A stretch of DNA of 64,000 nt from Sporosarcina ureae (GTDB lineage: Bacteria; Bacillota; Bacilli; Bacillales_A; Planococcaceae), in the NCBI RefSeq assembly GCF_002101375.1, contig NZ_CP015207.1, forward strand, positions 1,224,501-1,288,500. Direction: 5' to 3'. Positions 28,201-36,071 of this stretch are shown here, in pieces; positions within the stretch are counted from its first letter, which is position 1, and every line of letters starts with the position of its first letter. The position numbers were made by a program, and so were the translations under genes. The notes below the pieces were generated by a model. That model had not been told where the DNA came from and did no database searches. It saw nothing but the letters and a program-made list of their open reading frames with translations.

Positions 28201-29084
28201 TGCACGACAGGTCGTTCTTCAAATAATATCTTTTCCAAATTCGCGTTTGCAGCGAGACCATCCTGTAAGTCTTTGAACCCTTTACGTAAACGACGAATCT
28301 GACTTAATTCAGCAAAGTTCGTCAGCACCATACTTTTATTATGTGTTGGCAACCATTGTTCGGATCTTGCTTTCTTTTGAAATCTTTGATTTAGTTCCAC
28401 GACGAGTATCTTTTGTCCTTTCTGAGCATCGATGACTTGACCGATCTCAGTAGAAAGTTCATTCATTTTCACACTAAATCCGCGGAGTTGTTTCCAGTTT
28501 TTCATTTGCAAATCGTTACATTGAAGACGTACTTTTGTAAAATCACTAGTAAAACTAGCTTGGCTAAATGTACAGGAGATATCTGCTACATCTGCATTTT
28601 TCTCTGCAATTTGTAGATAGCCTTCCCAACTTTCAATTCGTTTTTTCACATATTCTGAACGCTCTTCTGCAATAGGCAATTGGCGTAACTTCGTATAGAA
28701 TTCGATGGGTAGCGCTACTCCTGCACGGTGTAACTTAAACTTTATGGCTGTATGTAGCCTCCGATTTGTTTGAACAGGCTCTCTTGCGCTTCTAACATGA
28801 AAGCCCGTTGCTAGCAGACCATCCGGTTTCAATACGCATTCCATAACTGCCACACGTTGCTGAACTTCTTTGGCAAACCTTTTATTTGTGTGGGGATCAA
28901 AAAACAGCGCATAGGATTGGTTCCCCATGCGGTTCTCTGGTTTCTTTTCAATATGTATATCAAAAACAGACTCCGAAGAAACGAAAGCCTCTTCACTTAT
29001 AAACCATTGTTCCAAACCTTTTCGTGCATTTTTCGTTATGTCTAGACTACAAAGTATCTTTTCTATATTGTGTAACACACTCAT
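25236..29084 (-). CDS. Large UPF1/DNA2-like SF1 helicase with a long coiled coil
   Basis: A 1282-residue helicase of the AAA_11/AAA_12 (DNA2/NAM7, UPF1-like) group. An N-terminal domain of ~320 residues without recognisable motif comes first. Walker A GPPGTGKTT is at about residues 330-338, then a Glu/Gln-rich coiled-coil insertion from about 420 to 920. Motif II VVIIDEVSKATPPELLLP is near 966, GDHHQLPPL follows, QYRMHEKI (motif IV region) is near 1054, KFQGMEMDIIIL is near 1196 and RRLNVALSRAR (motif VI) is near 1228. All ATPase motifs are intact. The coiled coil, splitting the first RecA-like domain, suggests an SMC-like arm or oligomerisation device. Defence, RNA surveillance and recombination are all possible roles. 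The gene starts a two-gene operon with the 245-residue protein. Confidence 0.85.
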   Translation of the reverse strand: MSVLHNIEKILCSLDITKNARKGLEQWFISEEAFVSSESVFDIHIEKKPENRMGNQSYALFFDPHTNKRFAKEVQQRVAVMECVLKPDGLLATGFHVRSAREPVQTNRRLHTAIKFKLHRAGVALPIEFYTKLRQLPIAEERSEYVKKRIESWEGYLQIAEKNADVADISCTFSQASFTSDFTKVRLQCNDLQMKNWKQLRGFSVKMNELSTEIGQVIDAQKGQKILVVELNQRFQKKARSEQWLPTHNKSMVLTNFAELSQIRRLRKGFKDLQDGLAANANLEKILFEERPVVQITNKQPQLEFHNNLNEFQREAVSGAMKAHDLFVVQGPPGTGKTTVISEICYQNVKAGLRTLVASQSNLAVDNALGRLLTDPATRILRYGRSESIEEEGKRFMEENVALHWRNETLETVQATRAVYRTKDTELQKHADQLSEEIRKNTEMKITLTEQLHAQNIVQEELKKLKSEYFSRKSLLDQSVRRLFQKQQGLEQTEIALAQRIKEIIELRKQLNSEQNKEELSARVEELLKEQRLLKETQIYLNWLAELQSNTETQQLIIEEHKTLPDSEQKLQATHRDVMSQTKMKDIQMTLTAHQIELPIHITLRNNDLQRIIKSIESGEYSYEFQEWKELHERFQTAIKKTQTLLQAHRYPVETIMKRSTDNFTTIQEMHEMIDRLGKFLIHPATKKMLENKEISSGKTEVLQKIAQGMSLFYGKEEIVRAKGIELQQQKVHSVKEVFAEVKHEILRFLQQELQEIQNHIQRIEKQKQQLQSRQNELEKQIEEWLQTNELPEKQWEKNLLTQEINQLETKINECRQQIKNVTQLSASMTTSELKCSQEKQLLEQEKVEVLAVEQKTLQLQEEQNQRQQEIEELTVQLKPDIKEQLEKIEIALGQAETQQAEVIKEQQQLPVLQELQSQWEELLRGANEYDLDEIRKLYIDHANVIGTTCVASASKKFMDEYPVFDVVIIDEVSKATPPELLLPMLKGKKVILVGDHHQLPPLVGQETMDELVDQQKDPEVQREMKKMLNESLFERLFRTLPKQNKTMLSIQYRMHEKIMETIAPFYKDGNYQLQCGLPNSDELRDHLLESSKITRKDHLLWLDMPNTPSFFEDQVKGGTSRFNEAELTVIQDTLLDIEQATEKAKKDGLMKPEEKKSVGVISFYGEQVKRIDRLIQQEIRPKQLHCRTGSVDKFQGMEMDIIILSFVRNHGEKNGDIGFAKDYRRLNVALSRARELLIIVGSSEMFTVKTKNASTRDMYKQLREVVEHQGGLRKIDQMQGG

Positions 29085-29259
29085 ATTAGTACATTCTTTT
29101 CACTAGAGGGTTGTACGTCAGCAAGATCATTCATCATGCTTCTCCCTGTTATTCCCTTGTTCAAAGCTCTCACCTCAGTCCTCTATTATAGATCATAAGT
29201 GCATATACCGCGAGTAAGAAAAATCTTAGAAAACTTTTTAAAATATTTTTAAAAAAGAT

Positions 29260-29284
29260 GTTTAGGAATGTTTTACATGGGTAT
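29260..29284 (+). promoter_or_regulatory. Sigma-B-type promoter upstream of an unassigned transcript
   Basis: GTTTAG, a 13-nt spacer and a perfect GGGTAT. This is the best sigma-B match in the window. Transcription would start near 29291. The rest of 29085-29259 shows no gene. Confidence 0.8.
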
Positions 29285-29357
29285 ACTATTATTACAAGGC
29301 AAACCAAAGGAGCTAGTCAGAGAAGTAAGCTGCTAGATCTGGAGGAGATGCACAGCC

Positions 29358-29573
29358 TTGGCGGAAAATTTTTCTTCACTGGCAAGTGGTACACTCGGTT
29401 TGGGAATCAGCTTTTTAGATTCCGACAGAAGGACAGGTTTACCAAGTAAGGCGAAAGAAGTTTTTTGTGTAAGTGCACGTGAAATACCTGCTTCAAAGAA
29501 GTTAAGCAGTGTAACATGCAAGAAGCATACGACGAGGGTACAATGTCGTCAGTATGGAGTAATCGCAACATAA
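29358..29573 (+). CDS. Possible 71-residue stress peptide, or part of a small RNA
   Basis: The only open frame on the sigma-B transcript. A TTG start lies 11 nt after GGAGGAG and gives 71 residues, with a mildly hydrophobic N-terminal third (SSLASGTLGLGISFL) and a basic Cys-containing C-terminal half. No family is recognised, and a competing frame is open on the opposite strand, so coding is uncertain. The transcript (about 29291-29638) may instead be a regulatory RNA. Confidence 0.35.
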   Translation: MAENFSSLASGTLGLGISFLDSDRRTGLPSKAKEVFCVSAREIPASKKLSSVTCKKHTTRVQCRQYGVIAT

Positions 29574-29596
29574 AATTTTCCGCATAGTTTGAGAAG

Positions 29597-29638
29597 AACA
29601 GTCAGTGATTGGATATTTTCAATCGCTGGCTGTTTTTT
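29597..29638 (+). terminator. Terminator of the sigma-B transcript
   Basis: ACAGTCAGTGATTG and CAATCGCTGGCTGT form a 14-bp stem with two G-T pairs, followed by six T. Confidence 0.9.
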
Positions 29639-29663
29639 GTTACATCTCTTAACCAATTGAGTT

Positions 29664-29689
29664 GTTTAGTATGAATGAAAACTGGGAAG
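29664..29689 (+). promoter_or_regulatory. Sigma-B-type promoter of a two-gene small-protein unit
   Basis: GTTTAG, a 14-nt spacer and GGGAAG, 37 nt upstream of the 62-residue gene. Confidence 0.65.
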
Positions 29690-29726
29690 ACAATATATAA
29701 GAAACACTAACGAGGAGGAGCACTAT

Positions 29727-29915
29727 ATGAAGAAAAGAATGGCTTTGACAGCTATTGGTTTAGGTGCAGCCTATTTAATGCGTAACAAAGATGCGCGGGA
29801 CAAATTGTCTCGGCAATTCGACGAGTTCAATGACACACCTATGCGCGGAGATCGTAAAGGCAACGCGAAGAAACCTGAACCAACTAAAGGTTTATTAGGT
29901 AATTTTTCAGATTAA
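29727..29915 (+). CDS. Small protein with an N-terminal hydrophobic helix
   Basis: A 62-residue protein. Residues 5-18 (MALTAIGLGAAYLM) are hydrophobic and could insert in the membrane, and the rest is charged (RDKLSRQFDEF, then a basic Lys/Pro linker). GAGGAGGAG lies just upstream of the ATG. The sigma-B-type promoter suggests a stress-induced product. The function and family are not recognised. Confidence 0.7.
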   Translation: MKKRMALTAIGLGAAYLMRNKDARDKLSRQFDEFNDTPMRGDRKGNAKKPEPTKGLLGNFSD

Positions 29916-29944
29916 ATCATTCAATTGCAAAGGAGCAGATCTGT

Positions 29945-30181
29945 ATGAGTGAAGAGAAAAAAGTATTTACAGAAAAAGATCGTGACAAGGCAGAGGGCGG
30001 TTATATGGATAACCCTGAAAATTTAAAAACTGATAAAGAAAGTATTTATGATATGCATGAAGATATGCAGACCGTAGATGCCATACCATTAGAAGATGTT
30101 CGGATGGAAGAGGAAGAAGAAAGAAATCATCGCGAGACAAAAAATCGTTCATCCAGCGAAGAGAAATTTGATGGAAAATAA
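29945..30181 (+). CDS. Acidic, probably disordered small protein
   Basis: A 78-residue protein composed almost wholly of charged and polar residues, with an acidic run (RMEEEEERNH) and no hydrophobic core. AAAGGAGCAG precedes the ATG. It lies 29 nt downstream of the previous small gene and before a terminator, so both share the sigma-B-type promoter. No family is recognised, and a hydrophilin-like protective role is only a guess. Confidence 0.65.
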   Translation: MSEEKKVFTEKDRDKAEGGYMDNPENLKTDKESIYDMHEDMQTVDAIPLEDVRMEEEEERNHRETKNRSSSEEKFDGK

Positions 30182-30193
30182 TTATATTGCATT

Positions 30194-30239
30194 AAAGACC
30201 ACAGCCTACTCTTGAATGAAGAGCGAGCTGTGGTCTTTT
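30194..30239 (+). terminator. Terminator after the small-protein unit
   Basis: AAAGACCACAGC and GCTGTGGTCTTT form a perfect 12-bp stem followed by TTTT. Confidence 0.9.
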
Positions 30240-30293
30240 GATTTCATAAGAAACCTTTGATGAAGTAATTCTTTCTTTACTTCAAAATAATTT

Positions 30294-30596
30294 TCATACC
30301 ATTTTCAAAAGTGCTTCTGATCCAATCATACCTGCTGAAATCCCATATTGTTCAGCCTCAAGCGTGACGGATTCCAGCGGGGCTGCGAGCAATTGCTCAA
30401 TCGTTTTTACGCCAACAGCACGACCCGCAACAATTTTGCGATCCGCTAGCACACTATTTAATAGTCCTACATCAAGTGCACCACACATAATATATCCTTT
30501 GTCATTCGAAACTGTAAGTAACGTTGTTTTCGGCAATTTTACCGTGACCGCTTGAAATGACTGTCCATCTATAGATATACTTTGTTGCTCAATCAA
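30294..30596 (-). CDS. YunC-like DUF1805 protein
   Basis: A 100-residue protein matching B. subtilis YunC in its core: VKLPKTTLL, GYIMCGALDVGLLN, GRAVGVKTIEQLL and APLESVT. DUF1805 has no established function. TTG at 30596 is chosen because GGGGTGA lies at proper spacing and the protein then begins where YunC does. The frame extends upstream to 30635 through the ribosome binding site. It is monocistronic and convergent with the small-protein unit. Confidence 0.85.
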   Translation of the reverse strand: MIEQQSISIDGQSFQAVTVKLPKTTLLTVSNDKGYIMCGALDVGLLNSVLADRKIVAGRAVGVKTIEQLLAAPLESVTLEAEQYGISAGMIGSEALLKMV

Positions 30597-30862
30597 GACA
30601 CTCACCCCTTTCTTTATCAGCATATGATAGATCATTTAAAACGTGCGAAATTTTAAAACATCTCACACTCTGCACGACATACTGTATCAAATATACAAAA
30701 TATTTCCCGCCATCTAAGCAGTCTTTTGCATACTAAATAATCGTTATAGATAACCTAATTATGTCTGTTCCAATTCCCTATTTATAATTACTAGTTTTTA
30801 TTAACTGATTTTTTATTAGTAAAATAGATAGATTTTATAACTTTTTATATAGTGTGTTTTTC

Positions 30863-30910
30863 TTTTTTAAAAGAAATAAGCAACTTAAGTCATGACTTTC
30901 TTTTAAAAAA
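30863..30910. promoter_or_regulatory. 14-bp inverted repeat just upstream of the glnA promoter
   Basis: TTTTTTAAAAGAAA and TTTCTTTTAAAAAA are perfect complements separated by 20 nt, ending 13 nt before the -35. This is an operator-like position in a very A/T-rich 370-bp intergenic region that otherwise shows no gene. I see no canonical GlnR/TnrA box (TGTNA-N7-TNACA). Confidence 0.4.
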
Positions 30911-30923
30911 TAACAAAAAATTC

Positions 30924-30952
30924 TTGTAATCTATTCTCCTGACCTTTATTAT
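30924..30952 (+). promoter_or_regulatory. Sigma-A-type promoter of glnA
   Basis: TTGTAA and TATTAT are separated by 17 nt, about 55 nt before the ATG at 31007. Confidence 0.55.
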
Positions 30953-31006
30953 AGAAAAATGTTGCGAAGTAGATTCGTACCAAACAATCATAAGGAGTGT
31001 GGTCTG

Positions 31007-32341
31007 ATGGAAACCGTAACAAGAGAAGATATTTATCAATTCGTTGAAGAAAACCATGTCAATTTCATTCGTCTTCAGTTTACGGATATTTTTGGCGTAA
31101 TTAAGAATGTAGAGATTCCGATCAGCCAGCTCGAAAAGGCGCTAGACAATAAAATGATGTTTGACGGATCTTCTATCGAAGGTTTTGTAAGGATTGAAGA
31201 ATCAGATATGTTTTTAGTACCTGACTTAGATACATGGATGGTATTTCCATGGCCATCAGGTACAGGAAAAGTAGCGCGCTTAATCTGCGATGTCTATTTG
31301 GCGAATGGTGAACCTTTTTCTGGAGATCCCCGTGGAAATCTAAAACGGCTCATTAAAGAAATGAAAGAGCTTGGATTCACTGATTTCAACTTAGGACCTG
31401 AACCGGAATTCTTTCTTTTTAAACTAGATGCAAATAAACAACCGACAATGGAATTGAATGACCATGGTGATTATTTTGATTTGGCACCCATCGACCTAGG
31501 TGAAAATTGTCGTCGGGATATTGTCTTGGAACTTGAAGAATTAGGATTTGAAGTGGAAGCTTCCCATCATGAAGCAGCGCCAGGACAACATGAAATCGAC
31601 TTTAAATATGCCGATGTATTAACAGCTTGCGATCATATTCAAACCTTTAAACTAGTCGTTAAAACGATAGCGCGTAAACACGGTTTACATGCCACATTTA
31701 TGCCTAAGCCATTATACGGTGTGAGCGGTTCGGGCATGCACTGCAATGTTTCTCTATTTAAAGATGGTGAGAATGTCTTTTTTGACGAAAATGGCGAACG
31801 TCAATTAAGTGAGACTGCTTATCATTTCATGGCAGGGGTGTTGGACCATGTTCGTGGTTTCACCGCCATCACGAACCCTACTGTCAATTCTTATAAACGT
31901 TTGGTACCCGGCTATGAAGCGCCTTGCTACGTCGCTTGGTCCTCACAGAATCGCAGTCCATTGATCCGCATACCCGCATCACGTGGATTGAGTACACGTG
32001 TTGAAGTGCGCTCTGTCGATTCCTCTGCTAATCCCTATTTGGCAATGGCCGTTATATTAAAAGCAGGTCTTGATGGTATTAAGCGCAAGTTGAATCCGCC
32101 AGCCCCTGTTAATCGTAATATTTATGAAATGAAGGCAGATGAGCTTGCGGAAAATAACATTGGGTTATTACCAACAGATCTTGACCATGCGCTCATCGCC
32201 TTATCTGAAGACTTGATTATACAAGACGCACTTGGTTCACATATTTATGCAAACTTTAATGAAGCAAAACAGCAAGAGTGGGAAAGCTACCGAATTACAG
32301 TACATCCATGGGAGCTTGAACGATATATGAAGATGTATTAA
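31007..32341 (+). CDS. glnA: Glutamine synthetase type I-alpha
   Basis: ATP-dependent synthesis of glutamine from glutamate and ammonia. At 444 residues it is exactly the B. subtilis GlnA length. [70 protein letters not shown] and [16 protein letters not shown] cover the substrate and metal sites. The start at 31007 follows AAGGAGTG. An upstream ATG at 30959 would coincide with the expected transcription start. The usual glnR partner is absent, so this may be a second, separately controlled copy. Confidence 0.93.
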   Translation: METVTREDIYQFVEENHVNFIRLQFTDIFGVIKNVEIPISQLEKALDNKMMFDGSSIEGFVRIEESDMFLVPDLDTWMVFPWPSGTGKVARLICDVYLANGEPFSGDPRGNLKRLIKEMKELGFTDFNLGPEPEFFLFKLDANKQPTMELNDHGDYFDLAPIDLGENCRRDIVLELEELGFEVEASHHEAAPGQHEIDFKYADVLTACDHIQTFKLVVKTIARKHGLHATFMPKPLYGVSGSGMHCNVSLFKDGENVFFDENGERQLSETAYHFMAGVLDHVRGFTAITNPTVNSYKRLVPGYEAPCYVAWSSQNRSPLIRIPASRGLSTRVEVRSVDSSANPYLAMAVILKAGLDGIKRKLNPPAPVNRNIYEMKADELAENNIGLLPTDLDHALIALSEDLIIQDALGSHIYANFNEAKQQEWESYRITVHPWELERYMKMY

Positions 32342-32377
32342 TGTGACTTTACAATAGTAGGATGTACAATAAAGTAA

Positions 32378-32403
32378 ACGGCTGTAAATACAGCCGTTTT
32401 TTT
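32378..32403 (+). terminator. Terminator after glnA
   Basis: ACGGCTGTA and TACAGCCGT pair perfectly, followed by about six T. Confidence 0.9.
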
Positions 32404-32467
32404 GATAGAGAAAATTATGTCGAATGATCTTACTCGATTTACTATAGGAAGATTAGGAGGTTTTATT

Positions 32468-34045
32468 ATGATCACGATTTGGTTTAATGCACTCTTTTAT
32501 ACAATGCAACATGAAGGACATACACTAGACGCTTTACTGACAAAGGATGGCAAAATAGTAGCGACTGGGTCATATAACGAATTAAAAGATTGGGCCGATG
32601 AACAAATTGACTTGCAGGGTGCTTTTGTATACCCGGGGTTTATCGATAACCATATGCACATAATTGGCCAAGGTGAAAAGTTATTACGCCTTGATTTATC
32701 AAACACCACTTCCTCAAAAGACATGATGGAGTTACTCCTGAATGCGTATAAAGATTTGCCAAAGGATGAGTGGTTTATTGGAGAAGGTTGGGATGAGAAT
32801 AATTTTCCTGACAAGAAAATCTTCACACGCTATGAATTGGATGCTGTGACGGATTCACCTATGCTATTAAAACGTACTTGTTGGCATGCCGCTATCGTCA
32901 ATTCAAAGGCGCTGGAACTCGCAGGTATCACAAAAGATACACCTGATCCCGATGATGGTGTCATTGAGCGTGATCATACTGGAGAGCCAACGGGATTATT
33001 GAAAGAAGGCGCTATGCAGCGAGTACTTCAACTTTTACCGAATCCAACAGTGGCCTATGTAACGAAAGCATTGGAAACTTCTGTTGATCATTTACTATCT
33101 GTTGGTTTGACTGGCGTTGTGACCGATGACTTAGGTTACTACGGACACTATCAGACGCCGTTGAAAGCTTTCAATCACGTTCTCGGTGGTAAGCGTAAAT
33201 TCCGTGCTCACTTACTGCGTCATTTTAGCGTATTTCCTGATTTGATGGAAAACAATGCCTTCTATAATGAACCGTGGGTAGAACCTGGCGAAATGAAGTT
33301 CTTTATTGATGGCGCTTTAGGTGGCAGTACCGCGCTCTTAAGTGAGCCTTACTCCGATGAACCCGATAATGTAGGAACAGCTGTATTGACTGATGAAGAG
33401 CTCGAGAACCATGTCAAAACAGCAAGATACTATGGGGAAGCTGTCGCCATACATGTGATTGGCGATTTAGCAGTTGAAAGAGCACTAGATGTCATAGAAA
33501 AGTATCCTGCTCCAGTTGGCAAGAAAGATCGGTTTATACATGTCATTTTATTACGTGATGATTTAGTGGAGCGGATGCAAAGGCTTCCCATTGTTATAGA
33601 TATACAGCCTGCTTTCGTTCCTTCTGATTTCCCTTGGGTTAGAGACCGACTTGGTGAAGATCGGCTTGACTGGGCGTATGCATGGAAGAAACTTCTAACT
33701 AAAGGTTTTATTTGTGGCGGGGGATCAGATGCTCCTATTGAAGACCCAAATCCTTTGTTAGGAATACACGCTGCGATCACAAGAAGATTGAGTTTTGAAC
33801 AGCATGAAGGGTATTTGCCAGATGAAAAACTTAATCGCTATGAGGCAGTACAATTATTTACTTCGGGTGCAGCGGCTACTATAGGTAAAGCTAATTCACG
33901 TGGAAAGATTTCCGTTGGATTTGACGCAGACTTCACTGTCTTAAAAGAAGATCTCTTCACCGTAGAAGTGGATCGAATAGCTGAAGTACAAGTAGAGAAG
34001 ACTATAGTCGCTGGTGAAGTTATGTATACATCGAATACACGATAA
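32468..34045 (+). CDS. YtcJ-like amidohydrolase
   Basis: A 525-residue metal-dependent hydrolase of the amidohydrolase_3 family. The N-terminal beta-sandwich half is followed by PGFIDNHMH (H-x-H metal ligands). Later ligand His residues lie in VAIHVIGDLA and FIHVILL, and the catalytic Asp is in GGGSDAPIEDP. The C-terminal sandwich closes with GKISVGFDADFTVL. The substrate (an exoenzyme-type N-acyl or imine compound) is not predictable. TTAGGAGG lies 9 nt before the ATG at 32468, and the open frame upstream runs into the glnA terminator. Confidence 0.88.
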   Translation: MITIWFNALFYTMQHEGHTLDALLTKDGKIVATGSYNELKDWADEQIDLQGAFVYPGFIDNHMHIIGQGEKLLRLDLSNTTSSKDMMELLLNAYKDLPKDEWFIGEGWDENNFPDKKIFTRYELDAVTDSPMLLKRTCWHAAIVNSKALELAGITKDTPDPDDGVIERDHTGEPTGLLKEGAMQRVLQLLPNPTVAYVTKALETSVDHLLSVGLTGVVTDDLGYYGHYQTPLKAFNHVLGGKRKFRAHLLRHFSVFPDLMENNAFYNEPWVEPGEMKFFIDGALGGSTALLSEPYSDEPDNVGTAVLTDEELENHVKTARYYGEAVAIHVIGDLAVERALDVIEKYPAPVGKKDRFIHVILLRDDLVERMQRLPIVIDIQPAFVPSDFPWVRDRLGEDRLDWAYAWKKLLTKGFICGGGSDAPIEDPNPLLGIHAAITRRLSFEQHEGYLPDEKLNRYEAVQLFTSGAAATIGKANSRGKISVGFDADFTVLKEDLFTVEVDRIAEVQVEKTIVAGEVMYTSNTR

Positions 34046-34047
34046 CT

Positions 34048-34072
34048 GTTTAGTAAGTAGCGAAAGGGGAAA
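34048..34072 (+). promoter_or_regulatory. Sigma-B-type promoter of the tspO-like gene
   Basis: GTTTAG, a 13-nt spacer and GGGAAA, ending 24 nt before the TTG start. It follows the amidohydrolase stop directly. Confidence 0.65.
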
Positions 34073-34096
34073 ACTTTCTAAAAAGGAGGTTTTTCT

Positions 34097-34582
34097 TTGG
34101 AATTGCTAAAAGTACAAAGTGAACTGGATTGGAAGAAGCTAACGCGTAACGTTTTGATTCCCGTCGTCGGTGGATCGATTATCGGATATCTTGCCAACCG
34201 CAATACACAAGAACAGTATGCTAAATTGGAGAAACCTTCATTTTCTCCTCCAAGCGCTGTATTCCCGATTGCTTGGACGACTTTATACACGATGATGGGT
34301 GTAGCGAATTACCGCGTAGAAATGAAGCAGGGCACAAAAGCTGCTCCTCCTTTGTATGATATTCAATTAGGTCTTAATTTTCTTTGGTCCTTCCTATTCT
34401 TCAAGTGGAATTTACGAGGTACTGCACTGATCGAGATGACGATTATGTTAGGGGCAATTGCTATGACAGCTTATGAATTCAATAAAACTGATCGTACCGC
34501 AGGCGCATTAATGGTCCCGTATATCGGATGGGTCATGTTCGCACTAGTATTGAATTATTCTACGTGGAAATTAAATAAGTGA
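34097..34582 (+). CDS. tspO: TspO/MBR family membrane protein
   Basis: A 161-residue protein with five predicted TM helices and an N-terminal extension. Family residues include the KPSFSPPSAVFPIAWTTLY region (Trp/Pro-rich TM2 entry) and FLWSFLFFKWN in TM4. TspO binds tetrapyrroles and other hydrophobic ligands, and in bacteria has been linked to stress. The TTG start at 34097 is 8 nt after AAAAAGGAGG. The apparent sigma-B promoter suggests stress induction. Confidence 0.88.
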   Translation: MELLKVQSELDWKKLTRNVLIPVVGGSIIGYLANRNTQEQYAKLEKPSFSPPSAVFPIAWTTLYTMMGVANYRVEMKQGTKAAPPLYDIQLGLNFLWSFLFFKWNLRGTALIEMTIMLGAIAMTAYEFNKTDRTAGALMVPYIGWVMFALVLNYSTWKLNK

Positions 34583-34589
34583 AACAGAA

Positions 34590-34624
34590 AAATGTCCCTG
34601 CCACTTCCGGCTGGGACATTTTTC
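34590..34624. terminator. Bidirectional terminator
   Basis: AAATGTCCC and GGGACATTT form the stem with A and T runs outside. It is shared by tspO and the convergent TM2-type gene. Confidence 0.85.
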
Positions 34625-34850
34625 ATTGTTGATTATAATTCATACGCTTTGCAGTCTTATAGGCATCATACATTCCCCAAATCCATACAATGGGATAGGT
34701 AATCAATCCGATACCTACAAACATGAGTAGACCATTGATTCCTTGCAAGATAATAAGTAAAACCCCTTTAAGGATTTGTCCATTATATATTTGACCGACG
34801 CCAGTCCAGAAAAAACTTAGCACGGCGGCAATACCTGGATGCTTAAACAT
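34623..34850 (-). CDS. TM2-domain-like small membrane protein
   Basis: A 75-residue protein with two hydrophobic helices. The N-terminal FFWTGVGQIYNGQILKG turn, followed by a helix and a WGMYDAYKTAKRMN tail, matches the TM2 domain pattern (G-x-x-G/Q-x-x-Y with an Asp-Ala-Tyr end). A GGGGA purine run precedes the ATG. The function is unknown. Confidence 0.75.
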   Translation of the reverse strand: MFKHPGIAAVLSFFWTGVGQIYNGQILKGVLLIILQGINGLLMFVGIGLITYPIVWIWGMYDAYKTAKRMNYNQQ

Positions 34851-34929
34851 GTCATCTCCCCTTTCTGGCTGTTACATCTATCCTACAGTACACAGAAAGG
34901 GAATGACAAGATGTTTGCTATATATCTTT

Positions 34930-35910
34930 TTAGAAACGGTCTTTATCCAACTGATCACCCTTAACTTCTACGTCCCCTTCTTTTTCAAAGTGTACTTCTT
35001 CACGCTTCACTGTTTCGTGAATTGTTTCATTCTCTACAACCTCACGTTTCTTGAGTATGATTTCTTCCGTTACAACTGGCTTCTTTGTTACTTCCACTTG
35101 TTCTTCAGTAATCGGAATACGAATTGTCTCGTCATCTTCCCTGAATGCTGCAGCTTCATTGCCGTAGCGTCCTTCAAGACCAGCTCCCCCATCTACAACA
35201 GGTCTACGTTCGATCGTCACTTCATCGTGTGAAACGCTGACATCTACTGATCTAGGTTCTTCCACTACTTCTTTTTCAACACGGATTTCTCCACGCTGTG
35301 TTTCATGCTTATCCACTTGAAGACGTTCTTCGTGTAAGCGTAAACGTTCTTCATCTGTATCTGTACCAGAGAAAGCATGTTCGCTTGTATGAAGTCCAGA
35401 ATCTATGTCTCGATTGTGATGGTTGAGTCTTTGATCAGGAAGCGTTTGATTCAATCTGAATGCCGGATCTCCGCCATTCAATTCTTGGTCTGTTACACTC
35501 AAACCGTTTGCTCCAAGATTCACGTCTGTACTTTTTCCATCTCTACCATAGAACTCGGTGTTGTTCATATAATGGCGATTTGCTTCACCGGAATCAACAT
35601 ATAGCAACATTCCACCCTGTTCGATTTGCTCATAGTATTTTACTGTGTCTTCTGTTCCAAACTCCAGGCTATCTACCATACGACGTACATGGTCTTCTCC
35701 GGATACAAAGCCCATAAAGCGATCCCACCATGAATCGTCTGCTGATTTAATTTCTGCATCTGTACGACTTCTAAGCATAGTTAGTTGATCTTCATTTTTT
35801 ACAACTACATAAATATCGTCTTCAGGCCATCCTTCTTTTTTTAGCTCATCTAGACGGTTCACCAATTCTGTTTCATTAAAGTACATTCCAATATATCTAT
35901 TCTTACCCAT
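34930..35910 (-). CDS. General stress protein with YflT and DUF2382 domains
   Basis: A 326-residue two-domain protein. Residues 1-110 form a general-stress-protein-17M (YflT) domain (YIGMYFNETELVNRLDELK, then FGTEDTVKYYEQIEQGG). A polar linker follows, and residues about 195-320 form a DUF2382 (YsnF/AvaK) domain with repeated EERL, RRPV and TKKPVV strand motifs in charged beta-repeats. In B. subtilis YflT and YsnF belong to the sigma-B general stress regulon, and a sigma-B-type promoter stands upstream here. TAGGAGGAG precedes the ATG. The molecular activity is unknown. Confidence 0.88.
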   Translation of the reverse strand: MGKNRYIGMYFNETELVNRLDELKKEGWPEDDIYVVVKNEDQLTMLRSRTDAEIKSADDSWWDRFMGFVSGEDHVRRMVDSLEFGTEDTVKYYEQIEQGGMLLYVDSGEANRHYMNNTEFYGRDGKSTDVNLGANGLSVTDQELNGGDPAFRLNQTLPDQRLNHHNRDIDSGLHTSEHAFSGTDTDEERLRLHEERLQVDKHETQRGEIRVEKEVVEEPRSVDVSVSHDEVTIERRPVVDGGAGLEGRYGNEAAAFREDDETIRIPITEEQVEVTKKPVVTEEIILKKREVVENETIHETVKREEVHFEKEGDVEVKGDQLDKDRF

Positions 35911-35973
35911 ATAAATCTCCTCCTAGTGTTGTAGTAAATTATTTAGAACTCTTATATCGTCGTGTTGATACAT

Positions 35974-35999
35974 TTACCCCAGTTTTTTAAAATAGAAAC
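35974..35999 (-). promoter_or_regulatory. Sigma-B-type promoter of the YflT/DUF2382 gene
   Basis: On the minus strand GTTTCT, a 14-nt spacer and GGGTAA, about 64 nt before the start codon. Confidence 0.65.
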
Positions 36000-36071
36000 C
36001 TTTTCATTAAATTATTTATGGGATGTATAAATTTTTGCTAGTAAGGAATGCTGATAAAAAGGAGTGATGTC

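Noticed and set aside
29333..29521. 62-codon minus-strand frame opposite the sigma-B transcript
   Set aside because: It has no ribosome binding site, and the promoter and terminator evidence favours the plus strand.
30800..30960. GlnR/TnrA box at glnA
   Set aside because: The closest stretch near TGTAATC does not satisfy TGTNA-N7-TNACA.
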